Assembly (NCBI GenBank): GCA_023430545.1
Contig: JAEZAF010000214.1
Location: 1 to 64,000, forward strand
Direction of reading: 5' to 3'
Origin: Chloroflexota bacterium
Lineage (GTDB): Bacteria > Chloroflexota > Anaerolineae > Aggregatilineales > Phototrophicaceae
DNA: 64,000 nt
Positions 1-8,358 of the stretch are shown piece by piece. Each line of letters begins with the position of its first letter. Position 1 is the first letter of the stretch. The notes beneath the pieces are model-generated. The model was not told the DNA's origin. It was given only the letters and a program-made list of their open reading frames with translations, and ran no database searches. A program made the translations under genes and the position numbers.

Positions 1-708
1 GGTTACATCCCGCCCACCAGCTACCGCACCACCGAGCGCTATGTCGCCTATGTCGATATGCTGGCGCAGAGCGGCTTCGTGGTCTTCAAGATCGACATGC
101 GCGGCCACGGCAACTCCGAAGGCGAACCCATCGGCTCATACTTCTCGCCTGCCTACACCATCGACGCCATCTCCGCCCTGCGCAGCCTTCAGCGTATGGA
201 CATCATCGACCCGGACGGCATCGGGATGTGGGGACACAGTATGTCCGGCAATCTGGTCCTGCGGGCCATGCTCGTCGAGCCTGCGATCAAAGCCGGCGTG
301 ATCTGGGCGGGTGCGGTCTACAGCTATGACGATTTCAACACCTACGCCATCACCGACACCTCGTATGTCCGTGTTCCAGAGTCCGCCGGATCACGGCGCA
401 GCAGCGAGATCTTCGAGACCTATGGCCGTCCGGATACCAGTCAACCGTTCTGGCAGGCCGTCTCGCTCACCGAGCATATCGACTATCTGGAAAGCCCGAT
501 TCAGCTTCACCACTCGGTCGATGATGATGTCGTCAACATCGGCTATTCACGGGATCTCAGTCTCATACTCGCGGAGAATGAAAAAGTGTACGAGTCTTAC
601 GAATACGCCAACGGCGGACACAACATCGCTTCACCCGCCTTCGATCTGGCAATGAGCCGCACCGTGGAGTTCTTCCGCGAATACCTCTACACCTCAGACG
701 AGAGATAG
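1..708 (+). CDS. alpha/beta hydrolase, 5' truncated by window edge
   Basis: The reading frame is open from base 1, so the N-terminus lies outside the window; 235 residues are visible. It shows the alpha/beta-hydrolase signature: a strand ending in DMRGHGNSEGE, a nucleophile elbow GHSMSG at about residue 80 of the fragment, an acid-loop HHSVDDDVV and a late GGHNIA with the catalytic histidine. The order Ser-Asp-His and the short cap fit the S9 peptidase/dienelactone-hydrolase-like group of cytoplasmic or secreted esterases and peptidases. Substrate cannot be read from the sequence. The first internal ATG (base 58) would cut off the first core strand, so it is not the start. No co-directional partner follows. 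Confidence 0.85.
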   Translation, partial: GYIPPTSYRTTERYVAYVDMLAQSGFVVFKIDMRGHGNSEGEPIGSYFSPAYTIDAISALRSLQRMDIIDPDGIGMWGHSMSGNLVLRAMLVEPAIKAGVIWAGAVYSYDDFNTYAITDTSYVRVPESAGSRRSSEIFETYGRPDTSQPFWQAVSLTEHIDYLESPIQLHHSVDDDVVNIGYSRDLSLILAENEKVYESYEYANGGHNIASPAFDLAMSRTVEFFREYLYTSDER

Positions 709-902
709 GCTTCTGCGGCGACCCATGCACCGGAACCCGTCCTTTTCGGAGGCTCTGCTCAGGATCAGATGAGTTAACAGCCATGCTCCACACATTTCAC
801 ACGATGCAGGGATGTGTTGAAGCAGATTCACTTTAAAATACGGAAAACGCGGGCGGCCTGCGATGTATCGCCGTAGTCGCCCGTATAACGTGATCGATGT
901 AG

Positions 903-921
903 GGGAGCACCGTGTGCTCCC
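903..921. repeat. perfect 8-bp hairpin, REP-like
   Basis: GGGAGCAC and GTGCTCCC are perfect inverted arms around a 3-base loop, in the 243-bp space between the convergent ends of the hydrolase and the solute-binding-like gene. No T-run follows on either strand, so it is a weak terminator candidate; short GC palindromes of this kind are often dispersed intergenic repeats. No gene is visible in 709-951. Confidence 0.4.
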
Positions 922-951
922 GAAATCAGCGTTGTGTCGCGTACAGGGCTG

Positions 952-2151
952 CTACACCGCCAGCATGCGCTTCAAGCGGACCGCCAGCGGCTCAAGCTGG
1001 TTAGCGATAATCACGTCCAGAGCCTGATCTGGCTGGTTCTTAATATCCATCCAGATCTTGTGGAAGGCTGTTTTCAGCTCGTCCTCGACAATCCCCCACC
1101 GCATCAGGTTGGGGATTGATCGGCCAGTCTGTAGCGCCTGCGAAAGCACCGGTATAAACGGATGATTCGAGAATGGAGGCTTTTCGAACAGTTCAGTACG
1201 CACCGGCAGATCATAACCGGCCATAGGGGCAAATTCCGCCAGAAATTCTTCGCTGGACAGGCGGACAATCAGATCAATGGCAGACTGTTCGTGCCGTGCT
1301 GAAAGATGATTCATCACGACCAGATTGGTCCCACCAACGTAAGGCGGAGCAGGCGGCAGGGCTGCTCCCAGACGCGAGAAGAGATCGGCATCCGCCCTCA
1401 TCGCATGGGTAACCACCCACGTCCCGCTGAGGATACAGGCGGCTTTCCGCTGCTGGAACAGTGTCAGAACATCGGCTTCGGTCAGTCCTTCAGGCGTATC
1501 AGGGATAAAACGATGCAGTCGGAAGTAAGCCTCGATTGCGGCTAAGGCGGCAGGCTCGGTAAAACGCACTTCCCGCCCATTGGGGCTGAGGATCTCACCG
1601 CCATACTGCCAGATCCACATGCAGATATGATGCACGGTGTTCACTTCACGAGCAGTGCATGCTACCCACGGTGTCTCAAAGCCGCTGGCCTGAAGCCGTT
1701 CCAGTGTATCCTCAAAATTGCGGGGATCGCTGAAAGCAGCCTCAGGATCGATCCGGGCCTGCTCGAACATATCCTCCCAGTAGTACATCACCCGCGCATC
1801 ACTGGACCAGGGAATAGCCCAGACGCGCTTCTTTGTATCATCCTCTGCTTCGGCAGAGTTCCAGGCAACTGGCAGGAAGTTACCAGCCTGCTGGATCCGC
1901 AGCACTTCGGAGACTGTAAAAGGCCGTAAGGCTTGCATCCCCAGAAGTCCACTCACCCAGGTAGACCCGACCTGCGCGATTTCGGCCCCGGATTTCTGGA
2001 AAACGGCAGTCCGCAGTACCTGCCAGAGATTGTCCCATGATTCAAACTGGTGCTGCCAGGTGGCATCAAGCCCCCATCGTTCTAACTGCTGCTCGACATA
2101 TGAATCGGATGGTGTGAGATTTTGCGAATGAGTAAGTATGACCTGTGGCAT
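952..2151 (-). CDS. extracellular solute-binding-like protein without signal peptide
   Basis: About 399 residues. The central part (VWAIPWSSDARVMYYWEDMF, then WIWQYGGEILSPNG, then FQQRKAACILSGTWV) matches the fold pattern of family 1 sugar ABC solute-binding proteins: a residue run recognising sugar, a mid-protein YGGE segment and a C-terminal lobe with GYDLPVR. Unlike true binding proteins it has no Tat or Sec signal and no lipobox; it starts directly in a soluble strand. I chose ATG at 2151; a TTG 21 bases upstream is possible but has no better ribosome site. There is no permease gene beside it. It may be a cytoplasmic binding or sensing protein, or a binding protein that lost its signal region. 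Family is sure, role unknown. Confidence 0.75.
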   Translation of the reverse strand: MPQVILTHSQNLTPSDSYVEQQLERWGLDATWQHQFESWDNLWQVLRTAVFQKSGAEIAQVGSTWVSGLLGMQALRPFTVSEVLRIQQAGNFLPVAWNSAEAEDDTKKRVWAIPWSSDARVMYYWEDMFEQARIDPEAAFSDPRNFEDTLERLQASGFETPWVACTAREVNTVHHICMWIWQYGGEILSPNGREVRFTEPAALAAIEAYFRLHRFIPDTPEGLTEADVLTLFQQRKAACILSGTWVVTHAMRADADLFSRLGAALPPAPPYVGGTNLVVMNHLSARHEQSAIDLIVRLSSEEFLAEFAPMAGYDLPVRTELFEKPPFSNHPFIPVLSQALQTGRSIPNLMRWGIVEDELKTAFHKIWMDIKNQPDQALDVIIANQLEPLAVRLKRMLAV

Positions 2152-2172
2152 GATGGACTCTGTTTCTTGCAA

Positions 2173-2490
2173 TGGTCATGGCCTCGATTGAAAACGATGC
2201 CAGACAAGAGAATGGTATTTACGTGCAGCCGGGGAAAATGGAAGCGTAAAGAGGCTGTAAGTTAGGTTAATCTCATCATACAGTCGCCCTTTTATTTTGA
2301 ATTATTACAATGTGTTTGAATATTCAAACGATGAAATTGGTCGCGGGAAAATCACTCACCAGACAGCACGAAGCCACCTGGCCTCTTCACGCGTTACAAA
2401 CCGTGCAGATCCTCTGGGATAAACTCCACACAGCCGCAGATTCCAGCACCGAAGTGGTTCAGCGGCTGTGTGATTTGGAGTGATAAAAGA
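2173..2490. other. 318-bp intergenic stretch
   Basis: Between two minus-strand genes. A plus-strand 57-codon ORF (ATG 2310 to TGA 2483) is open but has no ribosome site and no recognisable similarity, so I do not call it. The left half is AT-rich and probably holds the promoter of the solute-binding-like gene. Confidence 0.3.
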
Positions 2491-3168
2491 TCAGCGAACT
2501 GGAGGCAGGTTTTGAAGTTGTTCAAACAACACATCGTAAACCGATGAAACAGGCATCTGCTCGAAAGAGAACCGGTCCAGATCACCCGACTGTGCCAGCA
2601 CTTTGCCTAAAGCAAACCCCTTTGAATAAGCCGCTGGTAATGGGAAAGTCTCGGCTGAAATCGCCATCCCCCCCTTGACCATCGTGACAATCATCCATGC
2701 CAGAGCGATATCTGCGGCGGGACCGGGCTGCGCCACCTGTGCCATGATGTCTTTCTGACGTACATGTGCCGTCGCCGTCAGTGTCTCGACCGCACCACCC
2801 ACTGGATCGGGGATCAGGTAATAGACGCTTTTCAGCCCCGACTGGATGAGCGTCCCCAGACACATATCACAGGGTTCCAGCGTCGTGTACAGGCTGTAAC
2901 TCGCCAGCGTTTGCTTGGTTTCTGGCTTTTCACGGTGCCGGAAGCCCAGTGAGAGAAAGGCGTTCTGCTCGGCATGTGCCATAAAGTGGTGCCGAAGCTG
3001 AAGCGGATCACCATCGACAGCAGCGTCATAAACCCGATTCCGCCCTTCAGCAATCACTTCTGTCTGCGGCGAGACGATGACTGCACCAATCGGTAACGAG
3101 CCAGCACAGTAGGCAGTCCACGCCTGTCCGATAGCAATCTGCCACGGCATCGATAATTGTCCCCACAC
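2491..3168 (-). CDS. CMP/dCMP deaminase family nucleoside deaminase
   Basis: 225 residues. It has the zinc site of the cytidine/deoxycytidylate deaminase superfamily: HAE at residues 65-67 (Zn ligand His and proton-shuttle Glu) and PCDMC at 99-103 (two Zn Cys). The segment between them and the LPIGAVIV strand before them fit tRNA-adenosine/guanine deaminase-like members that hydrolytically deaminate purine or pyrimidine bases. The C-terminal 100 residues, after the usual core, are an extension I do not recognise. The start is GTG at 3168, fixed by a strong AAGGAG eight bases upstream. It stands alone between AT-rich spacers, so the substrate stays open. Confidence 0.85.
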   Translation of the reverse strand: MWGQLSMPWQIAIGQAWTAYCAGSLPIGAVIVSPQTEVIAEGRNRVYDAAVDGDPLQLRHHFMAHAEQNAFLSLGFRHREKPETKQTLASYSLYTTLEPCDMCLGTLIQSGLKSVYYLIPDPVGGAVETLTATAHVRQKDIMAQVAQPGPAADIALAWMIVTMVKGGMAISAETFPLPAAYSKGFALGKVLAQSGDLDRFSFEQMPVSSVYDVLFEQLQNLPPVR

Positions 3169-3502
3169 AGTAATACTCCTTAATTAATTAAGACGGACTA
3201 TAGACATGCACTGATATAATGTAAATTCATGCTTTCAATACTCTAACAGCCTTCATCGCAGCATGCCCTCAACGCTGGTCACAGTTCACATTTCACCTCT
3301 AAGGCCTCTATTGATGCCATAAGCACTTACAAACATCAATCACTACTTTCGCAAGTAAGTTTACTCGTAATATATGCCTTGAGCTTTAGTGACAATAAAG
3401 ATCGTAACTGTTACATATAGTGCGTACCCAGATTACAAAAATAATTACATAACGTTATATTACTGTCGGAAGTATCAACCGTAGGATGTAACCAGAATTA
3501 AC
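3169..3502. promoter_or_regulatory. AT-rich divergent promoter region
   Basis: 334 bp between the divergently transcribed deaminase gene and the diterpene cluster. No ORF is supported. It is strongly AT-rich near 3180-3240 and 3350-3460, as expected for two divergent promoters, but I could not single out a convincing -35/-10 pair. A weak AGGATG lies rather far upstream of the cyclase ATG. Confidence 0.4.
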
Positions 3503-4996
3503 ATGAGCGAATTACAGTACAGTATCGATGCACGTGGAGATTTGGCTGCCGAGGTTTTTGCGCTTCTGGAAGAACTGGGTAGAGGGAAAATACACGGTGT
3601 AGCATATGACACCGCATGGATCGCACGTCTGGCAACACGCTACCCCGGTTATGACTTTGAAGAATCGATCGAATGGCTCCGCCATAACCAGCATGAGGAC
3701 GGCACATGGGGGGCTTCGCAGCTCCACTATCATGACCGTTTTGTCTCTACACTGGCAGCAGTCGTTGCGCTCCAGGAAGCCGGGACCAACGGACGCGATG
3801 CGCGTCGTGTGCAGCGTGGTGAGGATGCTCTGTGGAAACTGGCAACCCATCTGGGACGGGACGCCAGTGATACCGTAGGTTTTCCCATTATCTCGACATC
3901 GCTTGCCCAGGATGCCACAGAACTGGGTCTGGATATCCCCCGCTTCCCCATTCGCTACGAAGCAGCATATAAGCGGAAAGTGCAGGCACTACTGGCACAA
4001 CCCAACCGTGACTGGCGCTTCAATGTGATCTCGTTCTCATTCGAGGGGCTGTGGCGCACGATTGATGATGGGGATCAGGTATTAGAGGCAAATTACTCGG
4101 TTGCCAGTTCACCAGCGGCTACCGCCGCCTATCTGCTGAATTATCCGCATGAAGGCGCGCTCAATTACCTGAAAAGTGTGAGAGAAGAGGATGGGAGTGT
4201 CCCCGCTTTTGCACCGAATGACATCTTTGAAATCGCCTGGGCACTGAACCATCTTCGGTCTATGGGTATCGTTGATCCCGACATGCCAGTCGTCAGACAG
4301 GTGCTCGATCATGTATGGGAAAAATGGTCCCCGATCACCGGCGCACATTACTCCAGCTACTTCCAGGTACCTGATCTCGATATTACCGCCGCCTGCTTTA
4401 GCATCCTGCGCTGGGGCGGCTATCCGGTTGAGGCAGATGTCTTCGAGTACTTCGAGATGGAAGATCATTTCTGTAACTATCGGAACGAGACAAACCCATC
4501 GGCGACCGCGCATCTGCGCCTGCTAATCGCCCTGCAGGACTGCCCGGAACATCCCAGACAGCCAGAATGGGTGGAAAAAGTGCTGAAGGCACTGCACCGT
4601 TTCAACCAGAATGATGCGCTGTGGTCAGATAAATGGCATACATCATCCTATTACGTGAGTCATCTCGCTATCCGGGCGCTGCATCGGCTCGATCCCGAAC
4701 TGGCCGAATCTCACCTGAAGTGGATTATTAAAACACAGCATGCGGATGGTGGATGGGGTTACATGGGGGCTTCGACCCCAGAGGAAACCGCCTACTGCAT
4801 TGACTCTCTGCTGTTATGGGATCGCACCGTCGGAAGGATTGACCCCGCAATAATTGAGAAAGGCGTAAGTTTCTTAAGTTTCCATAATGACAAACGGCAT
4901 TATACTCCATTATGGATTAGCAAAGTACTTTACACCCCTCATAATATTGTGAAGGCGGCGATTCTAAGTGCTTTATTCCAGTATATGGAGTGGTAA
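3503..4996 (+). CDS. class II diterpene cyclase, Rv3377c-like
   Basis: 497 residues, the size of M. tuberculosis Rv3377c (halimadienyl/tuberculosinyl diphosphate synthase). Shared landmarks recalled from that protein: AYDTAW at 34-39, squalene-cyclase-type repeats HEDGTWG (about 64-70) and HADGGWG (about 413), a KWHTSSYY segment, TPEETAYCID, and a near-identical C-terminal PLWISKVLY...VKAAILSAL. Class II cyclases protonate geranylgeranyl diphosphate with the middle Asp of a DxDD/DxDT motif; here the motif is DLDIT (291-295), which keeps Asp293 but has Ile in the fourth place. The product would be a bicyclic labdane- or halimane/clerodane-type diphosphate, passed to the Rv3378c-like enzyme at 7360. 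The kinase gene starts two bases after the stop. Family is sure; product is inference. Confidence 0.9.
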   Translation: MSELQYSIDARGDLAAEVFALLEELGRGKIHGVAYDTAWIARLATRYPGYDFEESIEWLRHNQHEDGTWGASQLHYHDRFVSTLAAVVALQEAGTNGRDARRVQRGEDALWKLATHLGRDASDTVGFPIISTSLAQDATELGLDIPRFPIRYEAAYKRKVQALLAQPNRDWRFNVISFSFEGLWRTIDDGDQVLEANYSVASSPAATAAYLLNYPHEGALNYLKSVREEDGSVPAFAPNDIFEIAWALNHLRSMGIVDPDMPVVRQVLDHVWEKWSPITGAHYSSYFQVPDLDITAACFSILRWGGYPVEADVFEYFEMEDHFCNYRNETNPSATAHLRLLIALQDCPEHPRQPEWVEKVLKALHRFNQNDALWSDKWHTSSYYVSHLAIRALHRLDPELAESHLKWIIKTQHADGGWGYMGASTPEETAYCIDSLLLWDRTVGRIDPAIIEKGVSFLSFHNDKRHYTPLWISKVLYTPHNIVKAAILSALFQYMEW

Positions 4997-4998
4997 CA

Positions 4999-6441
4999 AT
5001 GTCAGCAGTAACATCAGCCTCACAGGCGAATGCATCGCAAAGAAGACAATCAGCGCTCACCTTATGGCTGCGTCCTCGTTCGCAGGATCGCGATGAGGCG
5101 TTCCGCGAGCAGAGCATCCGCATTGCGATTGCATTAGTCTGGCTGCTTGGTTCAATCAGTTTTATATTAACCATCGTGGTGTATCGCAACGCGTGGGGCG
5201 TTGTATCGTTACCTACCCTTCACGTTTTTGCGCTGGCAGGTTTTGCGCTGGCGGCGTTTTTCGTCACACGTGAGCGCATTCTTGCTGCGGCGTGGTCAGT
5301 CGTTATTACCCTGCTGATCGGGTACGTCGGTATTCTGGTGCTGAACCAGCAGAATTTCACAAACCTGTTCAACGGTATTCCGATGAGCATGTTCGTGGTA
5401 ATCACGGGCGCGCTTGTCCTCCCGCGAAATTCAATTCTTCCTGTCAGCATCGCGGCAGTAGGGGCCTATAGTCTGGCAATGGCGCTCTCAATGCCATCAG
5501 ATCCGAGCCAGCCCACCTACAATCTCTCTCAGGCGGTAGTGACTGCGGCCTTATTCGTCCCAGCCGTTGGCGCTATTCTGTACCGCCTGCGTACCGAATT
5601 TGACGCCCGTCTCGACGCCATGCACAATTCCATGCTCCACGCAGAACTCGCGCAGTATCAGGCGGAAGAAGCCCGTGTTCAGGCGGAACTCAGCCGTCAG
5701 AGAGCAGAAGAGTCCGACAAGGCCAAGTCACAGTTTCTGGCGAATATGAGCCATGAACTGCGCACACCGCTCAACGCCATCATCGGCTATAACGAGGCGA
5801 TGATCGGAGGCATGGTCGGAGAGTTCGATCCTCAGCAGTCAAAGCTGCTGGGACACATGCAGCATAACAGCCGTCGTCTGCTCGGTCTCATCAACGACAT
5901 TCTGGACCTGTCCAAGGTCGAGTCCGGATCACTCCAGGTCTTCCTCGCACCGATGTCCCCGCAGAAAGTCGTTCAGGATACAGTGGAAAGCCTGCGAAGC
6001 CTTGCTGACCAGAAAAATATCTCACTGGATGTAAACTTCTCCGACGAAGTCCCGGAAGTCGTGCTGGGCGACGCCAACAAATTACAGCAGGTGTTGGTCA
6101 ATATCGTCAGCAATGCCATCAAGTTTACAGACAAAGGCGGCGTAACCGTCGATGTGGATACCGTCGATGCCAACAACTGGAAGTTCCAGGTCAGGGACAC
6201 CGGTATCGGCATGCCTCCCAATGCAGCATCATACATCTTTGAACCCTTCCAGCAGGTGGACGGTACCGATAAGCGGAAGTACAAGGGAACCGGTCTGGGA
6301 CTGGCGATCACCAAGCGCCTGGTCGAAAGACTGGGTGGTTCAATCGAAATAGCATCTGAGCTTGGCCACGGGACGACGTTCTCTGTGACGCTTCCCCGTG
6401 CCTTTGTCCCTGGTGAAAATGTAAAATCAGAAACTATCTAA
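4999..6441 (+). CDS. membrane sensor histidine kinase
   Basis: 480 residues. Five to six hydrophobic helices span about 40-195, followed by a coiled coil rich in Ala, Glu and Gln (205-245), a HisKA dimerisation helix with phospho-acceptor His252 in NMSHELRTPLN, and a HATPase_c domain with an N box near NIVSNAIKF, DTGIGMPP and GTGLGLAITKRL. The membrane part resembles generic MASE-type sensors without a large extracellular loop, so the signal is likely sensed in or near the membrane. ATG 4999 lies two bases after the cyclase stop with GGAG eight bases upstream; a GTG at 4990 overlapping the cyclase is an alternative. The co-transcribed receivers at 6457 and 6965 are the obvious partners. Confidence 0.92.
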   Translation: MSAVTSASQANASQRRQSALTLWLRPRSQDRDEAFREQSIRIAIALVWLLGSISFILTIVVYRNAWGVVSLPTLHVFALAGFALAAFFVTRERILAAAWSVVITLLIGYVGILVLNQQNFTNLFNGIPMSMFVVITGALVLPRNSILPVSIAAVGAYSLAMALSMPSDPSQPTYNLSQAVVTAALFVPAVGAILYRLRTEFDARLDAMHNSMLHAELAQYQAEEARVQAELSRQRAEESDKAKSQFLANMSHELRTPLNAIIGYNEAMIGGMVGEFDPQQSKLLGHMQHNSRRLLGLINDILDLSKVESGSLQVFLAPMSPQKVVQDTVESLRSLADQKNISLDVNFSDEVPEVVLGDANKLQQVLVNIVSNAIKFTDKGGVTVDVDTVDANNWKFQVRDTGIGMPPNAASYIFEPFQQVDGTDKRKYKGTGLGLAITKRLVERLGGSIEIASELGHGTTFSVTLPRAFVPGENVKSETI

Positions 6442-6456
6442 TCTCAGGAGCAGAAA

Positions 6457-6828
6457 ATGAGCAATCGTCCCATTACAGTCTTGCTGGTTGATGATGATCC
6501 CGATGTGCAGTCTGTGTTTGAGATCATGATGCGGCACTATAAGATGTCCTTCAACATCGTTGGCGATGCGGAAACCGCCATCGACTTCCTGCGGTCCCAT
6601 AAGCCGGATGTTGTCCTGATGGACATCTTCCTGCCGGGTATGGATGGTTATCAGGCCTTGGATCGCATTCGCCGTACTTCGATCGCATCCAACAGCCGCA
6701 TCATCGCAACAACCGCATACTATACCAATGACACCCAGCAGGAAGTCATCAACCGTGGCTTTGATGGCTACCTTCCCAAGCCCTTCGACGATGGACTGGT
6801 CGGCTATCTGCGCCAGATCACAGCTTAG
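6457..6828 (+). CDS. receiver-only response regulator (CheY-like)
   Basis: 123 residues, only a REC domain: acidic pair DDD at 12-14, phospho-acceptor Asp56 in LMDIFLPGMDG, the Thr of ATTAY and the conserved Lys in YLPKPF. There is no output domain, so it must act by protein contact or as a phosphorelay intermediate. It starts 15 bases after the kinase stop with CAGGAG in front of the ATG, which makes it the likely direct substrate of that kinase. Confidence 0.93.
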   Translation: MSNRPITVLLVDDDPDVQSVFEIMMRHYKMSFNIVGDAETAIDFLRSHKPDVVLMDIFLPGMDGYQALDRIRRTSIASNSRIIATTAYYTNDTQQEVINRGFDGYLPKPFDDGLVGYLRQITA

Positions 6829-6964
6829 TAACATTTCGCAAGCTTTACTTTAATTCGGATTTTGTCGTAATAAGATCGTATTGGTAGCTGAGCAAGTCCA
6901 GCGAATCCGACTCTTAAAGGAATAATCAGTTTTCTCTTCCCCCGAAGAGAACGAGGTATGAGTG

Positions 6965-7363
6965 ATGCAGCAGGATCTGTCGCACTGGCATGTGTTGGTT
7001 GTCGATGATGAACCAGATAATCTCGGCGTAATGGAGCTGGTTCTGAAATTCCATAAGGCAGCCGTGCGCACGGCTGCCTCCGGTCTCGAATGTTTACAGT
7101 TAATGACGGAAGAAGCGCCAACGCTTTTGCTGGTAGACATTCAGATGCCAGAAATGTCAGGGCTGGAATTACTGGAAAAAATTCGCGAGAACGTGGATTG
7201 GCAGCATATTCCGGTGATTGCCGTAACCGCACATGCCATGATTGGCGACTCGGATCGCTTCACCTCTGCAGGTTTTGACGGGTATATCGCCAAACCGATC
7301 ACCGCCATCACCTTTGTCAGCGAAGTACAATCCATGATTGGAACTAAAATTAAATCCGTATGA
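6965..7363 (+). CDS. receiver-only response regulator, coupled to terpene gene
   Basis: 132 residues, again a lone REC domain: DDE near 14-16, phospho-acceptor Asp58 in LLVDIQMPEMSG, Thr in VTAHA and Lys in YIAKPI. ATG 6965 is preferred over the GTG three bases earlier because GAGG lies eight bases upstream. Its stop overlaps the start of the Rv3378c-like gene (ATGA), which implies translational coupling and ties this regulator to the terpene pathway. A 136-bp spacer separates it from the first receiver gene and could hold an internal promoter. With no DNA-binding domain, it may regulate an enzyme or relay phosphate. Confidence 0.92.
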   Translation: MQQDLSHWHVLVVDDEPDNLGVMELVLKFHKAAVRTAASGLECLQLMTEEAPTLLLVDIQMPEMSGLELLEKIRENVDWQHIPVIAVTAHAMIGDSDRFTSAGFDGYIAKPITAITFVSEVQSMIGTKIKSV

Positions 7364-8331
7364 CTGAATCAACTGTATTTGCTGACCGGATTCGGGAACG
7401 CTATCCGGAAGGACTTACGGGTATTTTCGCACCAGGCGGAACTCGTACCACCTTTATTCTGGAACGTCAGAGAAATCAGGAAAATCCCGGGTTAATCCCT
7501 GATTTTACCGAGTACACCGATTACGCTTTCACGCGCCTGTTCGATCTAATCGAGACCTTCTTTGAACTCGGTTGCCAGAATCTTGTGATTCCCCTGTTCT
7601 CTTATCAGGGATTTTACGAGCGAGGAGAGGAATACCGGGAACAGGCCGCGCGGATGTGCCTTCGTGTCATCGACGATGCGAAGATCGACTTCTATCAACG
7701 TCACGAAATTGACCCCTATCTGGTCGGTATTGATACCCTGCTTCACCTGCCTCAGGATCAGTTTGCGCACCAGCTTGGTCGCGAATTCGAGGATTTTAAT
7801 CACCAGTGGCCTTATCAGGATGGACGCCGCCGGATCATCTGGGAAGTTGCACCGATTCCGCTTTACTCCTTCTGGCGTGCCCACGAGGTGATGAGTGAAT
7901 CAGAACACGCTGCCTTTGAGTCGACACTCCGTCAGTCCACGGATTTACAGGAAATGCACGACCTGCTGTATCGTTACTATGCGCGGGCCGTGTACGGGAC
8001 CGATCTTCCGATGCCGCACTTTTATCTGGGGTCAAACCGTAACGGGGACATCAAGGTAAGGTCAATGCTGCCGATGGCAATGGTCTGCGGGGGTCCCTTC
8101 AGGATGTTTTTCACCCCCTACCCTTCGCTCTATCTGACTCAGGAAACACTGCAATCGATGCTGGAAGATCTGGCTTTTGGCAAGCCGTTACGCTCCACCA
8201 AAACAGATTACAGCGGGCAGGTCACAGGCGATCTGCTTGAAATTGAGCGGCAGCGGATCGTGCAGCTCAGCACCGATCCGGCCAGCACACTGGGCATGGT
8301 TCGCAGAATTCAACGCCAGCCCTCAAACTGA
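7360..8331 (+). CDS. diterpene synthase, Rv3378c/kolavelool-synthase-like
   Basis: 323 residues. It aligns by eye along its length with M. tuberculosis Rv3378c (tuberculosinol synthase, a cis-prenyltransferase fold of about 296 residues). Shared stretches are GGTR-T-F-LE (26-35), LFELG/LFEHG followed by IPLFS, the RG-Y helix, DFYQRHE against SFYKEHE, and FFTPYPSLYLTQETL near the end, followed by TKTDYS. Enzymes of this group ionise a bicyclic diterpenyl diphosphate and quench the cation with water or another nucleophile. The Asp that precedes GTR in Rv3378c (recalled as Asp34) is Gly26 here, and the second Arg is Thr30. It starts inside the stop of the preceding receiver gene (ATGA). The partner cyclase is at 3503. 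Family is well supported; product is unknown. Confidence 0.82.
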   Translation: MTESTVFADRIRERYPEGLTGIFAPGGTRTTFILERQRNQENPGLIPDFTEYTDYAFTRLFDLIETFFELGCQNLVIPLFSYQGFYERGEEYREQAARMCLRVIDDAKIDFYQRHEIDPYLVGIDTLLHLPQDQFAHQLGREFEDFNHQWPYQDGRRRIIWEVAPIPLYSFWRAHEVMSESEHAAFESTLRQSTDLQEMHDLLYRYYARAVYGTDLPMPHFYLGSNRNGDIKVRSMLPMAMVCGGPFRMFFTPYPSLYLTQETLQSMLEDLAFGKPLRSTKTDYSGQVTGDLLEIERQRIVQLSTDPASTLGMVRRIQRQPSN

Positions 8332-8358
8332 AACGGACGTCTTTCTCACAATGGCATC

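Noticed and set aside
2310..2483. 57-codon plus-strand ORF
   Set aside because: No ribosome site, no familiar motif; not strong enough to call, though listed in the gap note.
4990..4998. Overlapping GTG start of the histidine kinase
   Set aside because: ATG 4999 has GGAG at ideal distance; the GTG would need a site inside the motif itself.
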